Shown here one piece after another: positions 48,378 to 57,361 of a stretch of DNA of 64,000 bases (positions within the stretch are counted from its first letter, which is position 1; each line of letters starts with the position of its first letter). Position numbers and translations under genes: made by a program. Source of the stretch: Sedimenticola thiotaurini (GTDB lineage Bacteria > Pseudomonadota > Gammaproteobacteria > Chromatiales > Chromatiaceae); assembly GCA_007713595.1 (NCBI GenBank), contig VMRY01000009.1:62001-126000 (forward strand), in the 5' to 3' direction. The notes under the pieces are model-generated. The model was not told the DNA's origin. It saw only the letters and a program-made list of their open reading frames with translations, and made no database searches.

Positions 48378-48587
48378 TTAATCCTCCAGCCTGAAACCTA
48401 CCTTAATCACTACCTGCCAGTGGGCGACTTTTCCATCGGCGATATGACCCCGGGTCTCCACCACCTCAAACCAATCCATATTCCTGACGCTTTTAGCCGC
48501 ATGCGCCAGCGCATTCTCCACTGCCTTATCCGAACTCTCAGTGGATGAACCTACCAACTCAACCTTTTTATAGATATGCGAACTCAT
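48378..48587 (-). CDS. Dodecin family flavin-binding protein
   Basis: Dodecins form dodecameric shells that bind flavin dimers and buffer free flavins. From the ATG at 48587, with AAGGAGG 6 bases upstream, the protein has 69 residues, the family size. It has the start HIYKKVELVGSSTES, the Trp flavin-stacking region and the end AHWQVVIKVGFRLED. The longer reading to 48677 is not supported because the strong ribosome site lies inside it. It is monocistronic, convergent with argF. Confidence 0.93.
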   Translation of the reverse strand: MSSHIYKKVELVGSSTESSDKAVENALAHAAKSVRNMDWFEVVETRGHIADGKVAHWQVVIKVGFRLED

Positions 48588-48694
48588 CTTTACCTCCTTC
48601 AGAATGAAACCATCAACAGTTATACATAAAAAATCTACGGATATACCAACCTTGCCCGATAATCCTATCCATGGCAAAGTCCCCCGCCTGAAAT

Positions 48695-49669
48695 ATGATT
48701 ATTAAGTGGGCGGCAAACGTGAAACTCTCATATCAAGATCTCGGACACGGCATATTCTGCATCGATACCTTCTACTACAGGCCCAATCTGGACGGCTGCT
48801 ATCTGATCCGCGAGGGAGATGAGGCCGCGCTGATCGACACAGGCACCTCACATGTAGTACCGGCAGTGATGGAGCTGATTGCACTGCAGGGGCTCCGGCC
48901 CGAACAAGTCAAATACATCATCCCCACCCATGTCCACCTTGATCACGCCGGTGGCACTGGTCAACTGATGGCCGCCTTGCCCAATGCAGAGATGATCATC
49001 CACCCGCTCGGCGCACAACATATGATTCACCCGGAAAAGATCATTGCCGGCACCATCGCCGTCTATGGCGAGGAGATCTTTGAGCAACGTTATGGATCCA
49101 TCTTACCTGTTCCTGAAGCACGCACCATTGTGGCGGAAGATGGATTTGAGCTTTCACTTTCGGGCAGAAAACTGAAATGCCTGCATACCTTGGGACATGC
49201 CCGCCACCATCTTTGTGTCTGGGATGAACAGAGCCGGGGAATCTTTACCGGAGACACCTTTGGCATATCTTATCGGGAGCTGGACACAGATCAGGGCCCT
49301 TTTATGTTCCTGCCGTCCACACCGATCGATTTTGATCCTGATGAATGGCATGAAACACTCGACCGACTGACCAGCCTGAATCCTGAACAGCTTTACCTGA
49401 CTCACTTCTGCCGCGTGGACCAACCGGCCCTTCGGGCCGAAAAACTGCACGAGGAAATTGATGCCTATGTGGCGATCGCCCAAGCGGTCAGCGGTGAACA
49501 GCGGGAACAACAGATCAGGGAACAGCTGAGCCACTATTACCAGACACAACTGAAAGCGCACGGATCAACCCTCTCTAGCCAGGAGATCGATGAAGTGCTG
49601 GGCATGGATATCGCCTTATGTGCCCAGGGGTTAGACATATGGATGAAACGGCAGGAAAAACAGCGGTAA
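48695..49669 (+). CDS. Metallo-beta-lactamase-fold hydrolase of unknown substrate
   Basis: The 324-residue protein has the MBL dinuclear metal motif H-x-H-x-D-H (His79, His81, Asp83, His84 in THVHLDHAGG), then LGHARHHL, FTGDTFG (Asp) and a final THFCR (His). The first 220 residues are the MBL domain; the rest is a helical C-terminal extension. The family covers thiol-ester, lactone and flavin-linked hydrolases; I cannot name the substrate. ATG has no clear ribosome site; a GTG at 48719 (VKLSYQDLG) is an alternative. The next gene starts 7 bases after it, suggesting a shared transcript. Confidence 0.85.
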   Translation: MIIKWAANVKLSYQDLGHGIFCIDTFYYRPNLDGCYLIREGDEAALIDTGTSHVVPAVMELIALQGLRPEQVKYIIPTHVHLDHAGGTGQLMAALPNAEMIIHPLGAQHMIHPEKIIAGTIAVYGEEIFEQRYGSILPVPEARTIVAEDGFELSLSGRKLKCLHTLGHARHHLCVWDEQSRGIFTGDTFGISYRELDTDQGPFMFLPSTPIDFDPDEWHETLDRLTSLNPEQLYLTHFCRVDQPALRAEKLHEEIDAYVAIAQAVSGEQREQQIREQLSHYYQTQLKAHGSTLSSQEIDEVLGMDIALCAQGLDIWMKRQEKQR

Positions 49670-49676
49670 GGGATTC

Positions 49677-50048
49677 GTGGAGTTTTTTAGACGACTGAAA
49701 AAAAACTGTCAGCCTGATCAGCTGCAGGCGATTTGTTCATTGGATAGACTGCCGGAACTCTGCGACTCCATCGACAGCCTGCTGGACCAGAGGGGAGAGA
49801 GCGGCGAGATCTATTGTCTTTGGGGCAGTTTCAGGGTGAATCGCGAACGCATAAAACAGGGCGTCCGCTTTACACTTCCTGGTTGCCCGAATGCATTGGC
49901 TTGGACCATCACGGCCGAGCCGGATGCCGTCACCATCCACTGCACCATTAATCGCAGCGAACATGATCCAGACTTCACTGAGTCTATCGATCAGTTTATC
50001 GATGACTGGCTAACAGGATTAGAGCGGGCGATCAGCCCTGACAAATGA
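49677..50048 (+). CDS. Uncharacterised 123-residue protein
   Basis: I do not recognise this protein. It starts at GTG, 7 bases after the MBL gene, and is likely in the same operon. It has no signal peptide, membrane segment or metal motif. It begins with a basic stretch (EFFRRLKKNCQPDQLQ), then mixed alpha/beta-looking sequence with CLWGSFRVNRERIKQG and WTITAEPDAVTIHCTI, and an acidic C-terminal helix (DFTESIDQFIDDWLTGLERA). Its stop is 2 bases from the stop of the convergent antitoxin-like gene. Coding is supported by a frame clean from the MBL stop to the next gene. Confidence 0.65.
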   Translation: MEFFRRLKKNCQPDQLQAICSLDRLPELCDSIDSLLDQRGESGEIYCLWGSFRVNRERIKQGVRFTLPGCPNALAWTITAEPDAVTIHCTINRSEHDPDFTESIDQFIDDWLTGLERAISPDK

Positions 50049-50050
50049 AC

Positions 50051-50449
50051 TCAATTCAACTTGGGGCTGTTCAGTTCCCAGCAGAAGGTGCAATCAAGCT
50101 CCGCGAGTACCTGCTCCAGTCCACCTTCGCCCTGCTCAAGAATCAGTGCCAACGGCTCCTGCCCCAGACGACGATGCTTCTGCCGCAACCAACGTGCACC
50201 CATTGTTGGATTGGTTGGATAACTGGTATGCAGCGCCTCCGCAATGCGCCGCACATAGGAGGCACGCCGCTGAATATCAGGATCATCCGGAAATGACTCA
50301 TTCTGCCCCAACCGGTTGAGTTTACGCAGCCGCGTCTCAGGCAGACCCAATACAAAACAGACCTGCTCCACACCCAGTCGCCATCCGCGTAATATTTCCA
50401 TGGTCTGCTGGGTTTTGTATAACGTTTGATTCATGGATACCGCATTCAT
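50051..50449 (-). CDS. Orphan Xre/MbcA/ParS-type antitoxin-like protein
   Basis: The 132-residue protein has a helix-turn-helix-like N-terminal half (about 15-75, LRGWRLGVEQVCFVLGLPE) and a C-terminal MbcA/ParS toxin-binding-like domain (ARWLRQKHRRLGQEPLALIL followed by GGLEQVLAELD). In known pairs, proteins of this kind bind a RES-domain NAD-degrading toxin. No RES gene is adjacent: its neighbours are an unknown 123-residue gene (convergent) and an unknown 145-residue gene upstream. I use the ATG at 50449 because GGGAGG lies 7 bases before it; the longest reading begins 6 codons earlier. Family assignment is by pattern only. Confidence 0.7.
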   Translation of the reverse strand: MNAVSMNQTLYKTQQTMEILRGWRLGVEQVCFVLGLPETRLRKLNRLGQNESFPDDPDIQRRASYVRRIAEALHTSYPTNPTMGARWLRQKHRRLGQEPLALILEQGEGGLEQVLAELDCTFCWELNSPKLN

Positions 50450-50524
50450 GAAACAACCTCCCGTCACTTTAATTTCTCAGTTATTTAGTAGGTTTTTAGT
50501 CTATCACTAAATCATTATGAATGC

Positions 50525-50962
50525 TTAGCTAAAGATCCGCCGCCACCAGCGACGGCGATTATTCGGTAATACCCGGGTAGACGGGAGATCGCAGGGGGCA
50601 ATTCTGCTGAGAATCCAACCAGGCAACGGCGGGTTATGACTGAATCCGCAGGAGACACCCAGGTTATGTGGATCGTAGATCTTGATGAAACCGGGCTGCG
50701 CCAGATTATCAGCATAAACAATACCGCAGTAATCCTCATCGTGTTCGCGACGTAGGAAAACATCGATTTCATCAATAAAGCGGTTCAGATCATTCGCTGA
50801 TACGGGATTTTGCGGTGGCTCTTCACCTACAGCATAGATAAACCAGTCATCCCTGGCCTGTTCCCGTAATAACGCCCAGAGGCCATCCAGCTGGTGCCAG
50901 CGCAGGGTGGACGTAAAACTGCCCTTGAAGGCAGATAAAAATTCCTCAGTACCTGGCGACAT
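50525..50962 (-). CDS. Uncharacterised 145-residue protein
   Basis: I do not recognise a named domain. The protein is soluble, with an acidic middle (FIDEIDVFLRREHDEDYCG), then GIVYADNLAQPGFIKIYDPH, and GVSCGFSHNPPLPGWILSR, rich in motif-like turns, and a very basic end (NNRRRWWRRIFS). The patterned aromatic, Gly and Pro residues look conserved. No good ribosome site precedes its ATG. It lies 76 bases upstream of the antitoxin-like gene on the same strand and is divergent from purC. Confidence 0.65.
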   Translation of the reverse strand: MSPGTEEFLSAFKGSFTSTLRWHQLDGLWALLREQARDDWFIYAVGEEPPQNPVSANDLNRFIDEIDVFLRREHDEDYCGIVYADNLAQPGFIKIYDPHNLGVSCGFSHNPPLPGWILSRIAPCDLPSTRVLPNNRRRWWRRIFS

Positions 50963-51070
50963 ACCAGTAAAAACCCACTAATTCGTATTCGAGTCCCGGA
51001 GTTTCCCACAACCCCCTGTTTTTTTGTAATCAAAATCTATTAATAGACTATAAGTAACCGCAGAACAGGG

Positions 51071-51076
51071 TATAAT
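51071..51076 (+). promoter_or_regulatory. Candidate -10 box of purC
   Basis: A perfect TATAAT is 36 bases before the purC ATG. There is no good -35 at 16-18 bases and no recognisable PurR box. Confidence 0.45.
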
Positions 51077-51111
51077 TCGCCTCTTTTCAGTCACCAAGTT
51101 TCACTACCATT

Positions 51112-52005
51112 ATGAGCCAAGCTGACGCACTGTTTGAAACAGAATTACCCCACCTGAAACTGCTGAACCGCGGTAAGGTGCGCGACATATTTGATATTGA
51201 CGACGAGCACATGCTGATCGTTGCCAGTGACCGACTCTCTGCCTTCGATGTGGTACTACCACAGCCCATCCCCGGCAAGGGCGAGGTATTGACCCGCGTG
51301 GCCAATTTCTGGTTCGATCGAACAGCGAATATTCTGCCCAATCATCTCTCTGATCTGCCCTTGGAACAGGTGGTCCCTGATCCTGCCCAGCGTGCCATGC
51401 TGGGTGATCGCGCCATCGTGGTACGCAAGCTGAAACCACTGCCGGTGGAAGCCATAGTACGCGGTTACCTGATCGGGTCGGGCTGGAAAGATTACCAGAA
51501 GACAGGCGAAGTGTGTGGCATCAAGCTTGCCGAAGGGCTGCGCCAGGCTGACAAGCTACCTGAACCTATCTTTACCCCCTCCTCCAAGGCCGAAGTGGGA
51601 GATCATGATGAGAACATCAGCTTCCAGCAGATGACCGACCTGATCGGTAAGGATCTTGCCGAGCAGGTGCGCGATGCCAGCCTGCAGATCTATTCCGAGT
51701 GCGCTGAGTACGCACTGCAGAAGGGCATCATCATCGCCGATACAAAATTTGAATTTGGCCTGGATAAACAGGGCACGCTTTACCTGATTGATGAGGTGCT
51801 GACACCGGACTCTTCACGTTTCTGGCCAGCAGACCAATATCAGCCCGGTATCAGCCCACCCAGTTTTGACAAGCAGTTCGTACGCGACTATCTGGAAACG
51901 CTGAACTGGGATAAAACACCACCCGGACCAACACTGCCAGACGAGGTGATCAGCCGCACCTCGGAAAAATACCATGAAGCGGAGAACATACTGACAGGAT
52001 GCTAA
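51112..52005 (+). CDS. purC: SAICAR synthetase PurC (yeast Ade1-like form)
   Basis: PurC joins aspartate to CAIR in purine synthesis. At 297 residues it is the longer form resembling yeast Ade1, not the roughly 237-residue E. coli type. Motifs are [75 protein letters not shown] and [19 protein letters not shown]. It is flanked by a hairpin and appears monocistronic. Confidence 0.95.
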   Translation: MSQADALFETELPHLKLLNRGKVRDIFDIDDEHMLIVASDRLSAFDVVLPQPIPGKGEVLTRVANFWFDRTANILPNHLSDLPLEQVVPDPAQRAMLGDRAIVVRKLKPLPVEAIVRGYLIGSGWKDYQKTGEVCGIKLAEGLRQADKLPEPIFTPSSKAEVGDHDENISFQQMTDLIGKDLAEQVRDASLQIYSECAEYALQKGIIIADTKFEFGLDKQGTLYLIDEVLTPDSSRFWPADQYQPGISPPSFDKQFVRDYLETLNWDKTPPGPTLPDEVISRTSEKYHEAENILTGC

Positions 52006-52016
52006 GTACTTAAGCC

Positions 52017-52046
52017 GAGCACTCCCCGAACTTTCGGGGTCTGCTC
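52017..52046 (+). terminator. Hairpin after purC
   Basis: GAGCA-CT-CCCCGA and TCGGGG-TC-TGCTC pair around loop ACTT, 11 bases past the purC stop. There is no T tract, so intrinsic termination is weak. Confidence 0.45.
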
Positions 52047-52107
52047 ACCAAAGTACCCGCTCCGCTGAGATCCCGCTGCCAAATCAGCCTAGAGTGTGAG
52101 TGTACAA

Positions 52108-52365
52108 ATGAAAAAGAGACAGACACGCATCACCCTCTACAGCACTCGTAACTGCAGTCACTGCCGACGTGCCAAGGCATTCCTGCAGGAGCACCATATC
52201 CCTTTCTCAGAACAGGATGTAGAGCGCAATCGCCGCGCCCAGCTTGACTTCCTCAGAGCCGGCGGTCGTGGCGTCCCACTCATCCTCATTGGTGAACAAC
52301 CTGTCAGGGGATTTGAGCCCCGGCAGCTGCAAAAGGCACTCCGTCAGGCCGGTTTCGATGTCTGA
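52108..52365 (+). CDS. Glutaredoxin-like protein
   Basis: The protein has 85 residues from the ATG at 52108; a GTG at 52096 is also open. A thioredoxin-fold active site Cys16-Ser-His-Cys19 lies in LYSTRNCSHCRRAKAF, followed by the cis-Pro segment GVPLILIG and the GFEP-type end. Dithiol glutaredoxins reduce disulfides with glutathione. The variant CSHC differs from the usual CPYC. The stop overlaps the srkA start by 8 bases, so the two are coupled. Confidence 0.88.
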   Translation: MKKRQTRITLYSTRNCSHCRRAKAFLQEHHIPFSEQDVERNRRAQLDFLRAGGRGVPLILIGEQPVRGFEPRQLQKALRQAGFDV

Positions 52366-53347
52366 ACAAGACACACCCTATGCCAATCTAACACCTGAAA
52401 CCATCCTCCAAGCCATTGAATCTGTTGGCTATCAGCCCAGTGGCGGCATGCTTGCGCTGAATAGCTATGAGAATCGCGTTTACCAGATCGGGATGGAAGA
52501 TGCGCTGCCACTGGTAGCCAAGTTCTATCGTCCCGAGCGCTGGAGCAGTGAGTCAATTCTGGAGGAACACCTGTTCAGTCTGGCGCTAGCGGAGGATGAG
52601 ATTCCGGTTGTAGCCCCGCTGGCTGATTCGAAAGGCGCAACCCTGCATGAATTTCAAGGCTATCGCTTCGCCCTGTTTCCCCGGCGGGGAGGACGCTGGC
52701 CAGAACTGGACAATCCCGACAATCTCGAGTGGATCGGCCGGTTTATTGCCCGCATTCATCAATTGGGATCAGTTAAGGCTTTCCAGCATCGACCCTATAT
52801 TGACGCCAATAGAATGGGGCGCGCGTCCGCCGAATACCTTCTTGCATCCCACATCATTCCACTGGAGTTGGAATCGAGCTATCGCCGAATAACAGATTCA
52901 CTGCAAACTGTTATTGAGGAGATATTCGCCACAGCGAAACCCCACAAGACGATCCGTCTGCATGGCGATTGCCACCCCGGGAATATCCTCTGGACAGACC
53001 GTGGCCCGCACTTTGTTGATATGGATGACTGTCAAACCGGCCCCGCCATACAGGATCTCTGGATGCTACTATCGGGTGATCGCCAGGAGATGGCACTGCA
53101 GTTGAGTTACATCCGCGAAGGCTATGAAACATTCCGGGAGTTAGACACCCGCGAGATTGCATTGATTGAGCCACTGCGCTCACTGCGCATGATCCACTAC
53201 GCCGCCTGGCTGGCACGGCGCTGGACTGACCCGGCCTTTCCTAACGCCTTCCCCTGGTTCAATACGCATCAGTACTGGCAGGAGCATCTGCTACAGCTGG
53301 AACAACAACTCCAGTCGCTTGAAGCCCCTCCTTTGCCAATTTATTAA
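52358..53347 (+). CDS. srkA: Stress response kinase SrkA (YihE/RdoA)
   Basis: SrkA is an aminoglycoside-phosphotransferase-fold Ser/Thr kinase that protects against stress-induced death. From the ATG at 52358 the protein has 329 residues, as in E. coli (328). Catalytic motifs are HGDCHPGNILW and FVDMDDCQTGP. The longer reading from 52244 overlaps the glutaredoxin out of frame and is not supported. Pairing with a redox gene (dsbA in E. coli, a glutaredoxin here) is in keeping with the family. Confidence 0.94.
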   Translation: MSEQDTPYANLTPETILQAIESVGYQPSGGMLALNSYENRVYQIGMEDALPLVAKFYRPERWSSESILEEHLFSLALAEDEIPVVAPLADSKGATLHEFQGYRFALFPRRGGRWPELDNPDNLEWIGRFIARIHQLGSVKAFQHRPYIDANRMGRASAEYLLASHIIPLELESSYRRITDSLQTVIEEIFATAKPHKTIRLHGDCHPGNILWTDRGPHFVDMDDCQTGPAIQDLWMLLSGDRQEMALQLSYIREGYETFRELDTREIALIEPLRSLRMIHYAAWLARRWTDPAFPNAFPWFNTHQYWQEHLLQLEQQLQSLEAPPLPIY

Positions 53348-53370
53348 TACTACCATAGGCTTGCTGGCAC

Positions 53371-53398
53371 AAAAAAACCCGGCACATAAACCGGGTTT
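53371..53398. terminator. Terminator between srkA and the chemoreceptor gene
   Basis: AAACCCGG (53375-53382) and CCGGGTTT (53391-53398) with an 8-base loop; on the minus strand a T7 tract follows the stem, ending the chemoreceptor transcript. It may act for srkA from the other side as well. Confidence 0.88.
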
Positions 53399-53425
53399 CT
53401 TCAAATCCAGGATAGAACTTGCCGC

Positions 53426-54529
53426 TTACTCTACGCGCTTGGCGTCATCTTCCACCCTATCCAGCATCTCAAACACTTTCTTGCTGTTCTCTTCCATTAC
53501 ACTAAATGCCTGCATCAAAGCCGGATAGTTGCGTTTTTCCTCACCCAGAAGCTCAAACACCCCTTTGGTTCCCTGGTGAACAACAGAGTGTGGTTGCTCA
53601 ATTGCATGATAGTGATTGGACTGGGAGAAAAACTCCTTGCCTTCACCTTCGTAATACCACTTGCCCAGACGGCAGTTATGATGGTCGACAAAATTAAAGG
53701 CCGGCTCATTCATATTCACAGACAGATAGGTATTCACCTTCCACAGTACGTGATCCAGTTTTGCCAGACTCATGAAGACACTATCGGTCATAACGGTGAC
53801 ATCGGTGAAATAGGATTTTACCCCACTGCCCATTTCAGCCAGATTACTCTCAAAACCCTTTACAGCAGTTGAAACGCGACAAACTTTATCGATGACCTGC
53901 GCAGAAGCTGCAGCAACCGATTTTACATTATCCTGCATTGCCTGAATCACATCATTAATCTCGGTAATGGCTGACTGGGTCTTGTCTGCCAAACCACGTA
54001 CTTCATCGGCCACCACGGCAAATCCCCGTCCCTGCTCGCCCGCACGCGCCGCCTCAATAGCCGCATTCAGTGCCAGGAGATTAGTCTGTTCCGCAATCCC
54101 CTTAATCAAGGCCAGTATGGAGCTGATCTCACCCGCACGTGATGACATACCCTCAACCGATTCACCCGATCTCTCCGACACCTCAGAAAGGCCGGCCAGA
54201 TCGGTAGTAATCTGTTTAATGCTACTGGCAAGTGTAGTGAATTCACTGTTCAACTCACCAAAGCCACTGAGCGAGTGCTTAGCCGCCGTAACAGATCCCG
54301 CCAGATTGGCTTGTATATCTACCAGACCTGCTTTTACGTTCTCATTCTCAAAGCGCATAAGGCCATCGAGCTGTGATTCCATTCCTTCGGAACCACGTAA
54401 TTGTTCCAGCTCATTACTCTGCGCTGCCAATTCACTTTTCAGCTCGCCTACAACTTCAGACAGGCGCGTATTCTCCTGCTCCAGCTCAGCCAGTCGTTTT
54501 TTCTGTTCGCCATTACCAAAAAAAGCCAT
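53426..54529 (-). CDS. Soluble chemoreceptor with C-terminal zinc-binding (CZB) domain
   Basis: The 367-residue methyl-accepting protein has no membrane segment. Residues 5-50 are a coiled coil ([19 protein letters not shown]). The signalling hairpin follows, with tip [20 protein letters not shown] and [19 protein letters not shown]. Residues about 255-365 resemble a CZB domain: [38 protein letters not shown]. The His/Cys/His/His set is the family's zinc site. In TlpD-like receptors CZB senses zinc or oxidants such as hypochlorite. AGGAGG lies 5 bases before the ATG at 54529. No che genes are nearby. Confidence 0.9.
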   Translation of the reverse strand: MAFFGNGEQKKRLAELEQENTRLSEVVGELKSELAAQSNELEQLRGSEGMESQLDGLMRFENENVKAGLVDIQANLAGSVTAAKHSLSGFGELNSEFTTLASSIKQITTDLAGLSEVSERSGESVEGMSSRAGEISSILALIKGIAEQTNLLALNAAIEAARAGEQGRGFAVVADEVRGLADKTQSAITEINDVIQAMQDNVKSVAAASAQVIDKVCRVSTAVKGFESNLAEMGSGVKSYFTDVTVMTDSVFMSLAKLDHVLWKVNTYLSVNMNEPAFNFVDHHNCRLGKWYYEGEGKEFFSQSNHYHAIEQPHSVVHQGTKGVFELLGEEKRNYPALMQAFSVMEENSKKVFEMLDRVEDDAKRVE

Positions 54530-54675
54530 CAAAACCTCCTAATGCCACTCTCTCTGGCTTTATTATAAAAATTGCCAGTCACAAGACGTATAGCGTCAGA
54601 TGCATTACAAACTGTAGTGAAATAATCAGCATCCCTCGCAAAACGCACTCTCTTAAGGTGATTACAGCAAGCAAG

Positions 54676-55962
54676 TCAGTAGTAGTAGATATCACGATAG
54701 GCCGTATACATCGAAGCCGTAATAATGGGCATTACCACCAGCAGACCCAGCCCAACAGGAATACTTCCAACTACCAGGATAATGCACATCACAATGCTGT
54801 AAACCAGAAACGGCAATATATTCTTCATGCAGCCGGCAAAACTGAGTTTCATGGCAGCCAGGGCAGAAAGCCCTTCCATAGCTATCAGCGCCGGGGCAAA
54901 CCAGTAAGCCATCATCAGGGGTACGGAGAGTCCAAAAACCACCAATGCCATCAGAATGACCGAGCCAATACCGGCCGCTGTGCCCATCATGCCAGGATGC
55001 GTACTCTCCATTACATTCATACCGCCCATGAAACCGATCATGACACCACCACCCAGCATGACCATGATGATTCCAATGAGTGCAAAACCCGCCACATAAA
55101 GCAGTCCGACCAGCACCAGCTGACCCACACTGGATGAGAAACCGGCAAAAAGGTGGCTGATCTCAAAATCGGCTCCATGTTCCTGGGCGGCACAACCCAA
55201 CATAAACCCTGCCAGTATGACCGGGGAAAAGAGGGTAATCACCAATGAGCCTACAAATGGAATAAGCCCGATAACAATGGAGAGAACCACCCAAATCACC
55301 ATCGTCAGCATCCAGGCCAGTGGATTCTGTTTAAAGTGCCAGAATCCGCGAACGATCCATTGCCATCCCTGCCCGGCGGGGTGGGTAAGCGGATCACAAA
55401 GCGCCCCTTCCATAGGCTCTGTGGTCTGGTTTACTTCGGTTTCGGCAGAGGCTCCAGGCCCTCCCTGTGATCTGCCGGGCTCTCCAGCCGGAGGCAGTGC
55501 AGAGGATTCGTCAGCCATTTCCGCCTCAGCCGCCTGCCGGGCCAGATACTTGGCGATCACAATACCGCATGCCATACAACTACCTGATTGGAGTCGATCA
55601 GAACCGCACTTAGGACAGATTGGCTGAGTTGATTCCGATCTCCCAGCTCCCAACGGTGATGGGGCTCCGGGGGTTTCTGGTGCATCCTCAACCGGTACTA
55701 ATGAGATCCCATCCAATCCGGATGGCCGCTCCATCGGTTCCAGCCTGACAATTAGGCCGATCGCCTCAAGTGCCCGCTGATATTTTACTGCCTTACCCTG
55801 CTCAAGATCCTTCTTCAAGACAAGATCGTGTGAAGCTGACAAGACCTTTCGAGCCTTCTCCTCCGCTACCTTGAAGCGCTCACAGAAACCCGCAATGGCC
55901 GCGCTCTTCTCTATGCCCAGGCGTAACTGCCCAGTATAAATAACCCGGTAAAGCTCCCCCAC
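54676..55962 (-). CDS. Zinc-ribbon multi-spanning membrane protein (BPSS1780-like)
   Basis: The 428-residue protein has three parts. Residues 3-77 form a small alpha/beta-looking domain (YRVIYTGQLRLGIEKSAAI; ALEAIGLIVRLEP) found in other proteins of this type. Residues about 114-132 are a zinc ribbon, CPKCGSDRLQSGSCMACG. A linker and five to six membrane segments follow (about 215-425). The membrane part resembles the BPSS1780 family of unknown function. GTG start with a strong AGGAG upstream. No operon partner is obvious. I do not assign a function. Confidence 0.7.
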   Translation of the reverse strand: MGELYRVIYTGQLRLGIEKSAAIAGFCERFKVAEEKARKVLSASHDLVLKKDLEQGKAVKYQRALEAIGLIVRLEPMERPSGLDGISLVPVEDAPETPGAPSPLGAGRSESTQPICPKCGSDRLQSGSCMACGIVIAKYLARQAAEAEMADESSALPPAGEPGRSQGGPGASAETEVNQTTEPMEGALCDPLTHPAGQGWQWIVRGFWHFKQNPLAWMLTMVIWVVLSIVIGLIPFVGSLVITLFSPVILAGFMLGCAAQEHGADFEISHLFAGFSSSVGQLVLVGLLYVAGFALIGIIMVMLGGGVMIGFMGGMNVMESTHPGMMGTAAGIGSVILMALVVFGLSVPLMMAYWFAPALIAMEGLSALAAMKLSFAGCMKNILPFLVYSIVMCIILVVGSIPVGLGLLVVMPIITASMYTAYRDIYYY

Positions 55963-56131
55963 GATCCCTCTCCTCTGTTCTTGTATCTTTTTATGTAACG
56001 TTTGCGTGTCAAATGATGACTGCCATTACAAGCCTGAAGATCGTCCCCTGTTCCAAGGAATTCCCTTCATTTAGAAACACGATCATTCAATTCTATGCCA
56101 TAGGAGTGGAAAGCTGAATGCTGATCCCCAT

Positions 56132-56161
56132 AAAAAAGGGGTGCCTTTTGGGCACCCCTTC
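56132..56161 (-). terminator. Terminator of the tkt-gap-pgk-pyk-fba operon
   Basis: On the minus strand GGGGTGCC, loop CAAAA, GGCACCCC, then T6. It lies 27 bases past the fba stop. Confidence 0.92.
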
Positions 56162-56187
56162 TAATAATTGCTCATTGAGCAATGACT

Positions 56188-57252
56188 TTAGCTGATTTTT
56201 GGATCCAACTCACCGCTCTCATAGAGACCAAACATGGTCTCCAGTGATTTGGCTTTGACCTTTGAACCATGACCGCTACAACCAAAGGCCTCATAACGCG
56301 CCTTACAGATCTCCTTCATCCCTTTGGTCGCCTCTTTGAGGAACTTACGAGGATCAAAGTTAGATGCATTTTCATGAAGATGACGACGGATAGAGCCGGT
56401 TGAGGCCATGCGCAGATCCGTATCAATATTCACCTTGCGGACACCGTGTTTGATGCCTTCCACAATCTCCTCGACCGGCACACCATAGGTCTGCCCCATG
56501 TCACCGCCAAAGTTATTGATCACTGCCAACCACTCCTGTGGCACTGAAGAAGAACCGTGCATCACCAGATGGGTATTGGGAATACGTTGATGAATCTCTT
56601 TGATTCGATCAATACGCAGAACTTCGCCTGTCGGCTTTTTGGTGAACTTATAGGCGCCGTGTGAGGTACCGATGGCAATGGCAAGTGCGTCAACCTGGGT
56701 CAGCTTGACAAAATCAGCCGCCTGCTCAGGATCGGTCAGCAGCTGATCCATATCCAGCTTGCCTTCTGCACCAATACCATCTTCTTCTCCGGCTTCACCG
56801 GTCTCGAGAGAGCCAAGACAACCCAACTCACCTTCAACCGACACACCACCTGCATGCGCCATCTCCACCACGCGGCGGGTTACATCCACATTGTACTCGT
56901 AGGATGAAGGCGTCTTACCATTATCCAGCAATGAACCATCCATCATCACCGAAGAGAAACCGGACTGAATGGAACGCAGACAGACAGCGGGGGAGGTACC
57001 GTGATCCTGGTGCATAACAATGGGGATATGCGGATAGGCCTCGAGTGCCGCCAGGATGAGATGACGCAGGAACGTCTCACCGGCATAGGCTCGCGCACCA
57101 GCAGAACCCTGCATGATCACCGGGCTGTCGGTTTCATCAGCAGCCTGCATGATCGCATGGACCTGCTCCATATTATTGACATTGAATGCAGGCATACCGA
57201 ATTGGTTATCGGCGGCATAATCCAGCAGTTGTCGCATGGAAATCAGAGGCAT
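56188..57252 (-). CDS. fba: Class II fructose-bisphosphate aldolase
   Basis: This aldolase joins or splits FBP and, in Calvin-cycle organisms, also makes sedoheptulose bisphosphate. The 354-residue class II enzyme has zinc and catalytic motifs [37 protein letters not shown] and [11 protein letters not shown]. It resembles the CbbA type. The last gene of the five-gene run, 109 bases after pyk. Confidence 0.94.
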   Translation of the reverse strand: MPLISMRQLLDYAADNQFGMPAFNVNNMEQVHAIMQAADETDSPVIMQGSAGARAYAGETFLRHLILAALEAYPHIPIVMHQDHGTSPAVCLRSIQSGFSSVMMDGSLLDNGKTPSSYEYNVDVTRRVVEMAHAGGVSVEGELGCLGSLETGEAGEEDGIGAEGKLDMDQLLTDPEQAADFVKLTQVDALAIAIGTSHGAYKFTKKPTGEVLRIDRIKEIHQRIPNTHLVMHGSSSVPQEWLAVINNFGGDMGQTYGVPVEEIVEGIKHGVRKVNIDTDLRMASTGSIRRHLHENASNFDPRKFLKEATKGMKEICKARYEAFGCSGHGSKVKAKSLETMFGLYESGELDPKIS

Positions 57253-57361
57253 AATTTTTCTCCTTCTCTATATTTTGTTTAATCCGCCAGCCATGAATAT
57301 GGCTGACTCAGTATCCATAAACCATTCCGCGCACGCATAATATTGCCGCCTCGCGAATTCT

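Noticed and set aside
54373..55137. 254-codon open frame on the plus strand
   Set aside because: It runs antisense across the chemoreceptor and zinc-ribbon membrane genes, with His/Gln/Asn-rich low-complexity translation.
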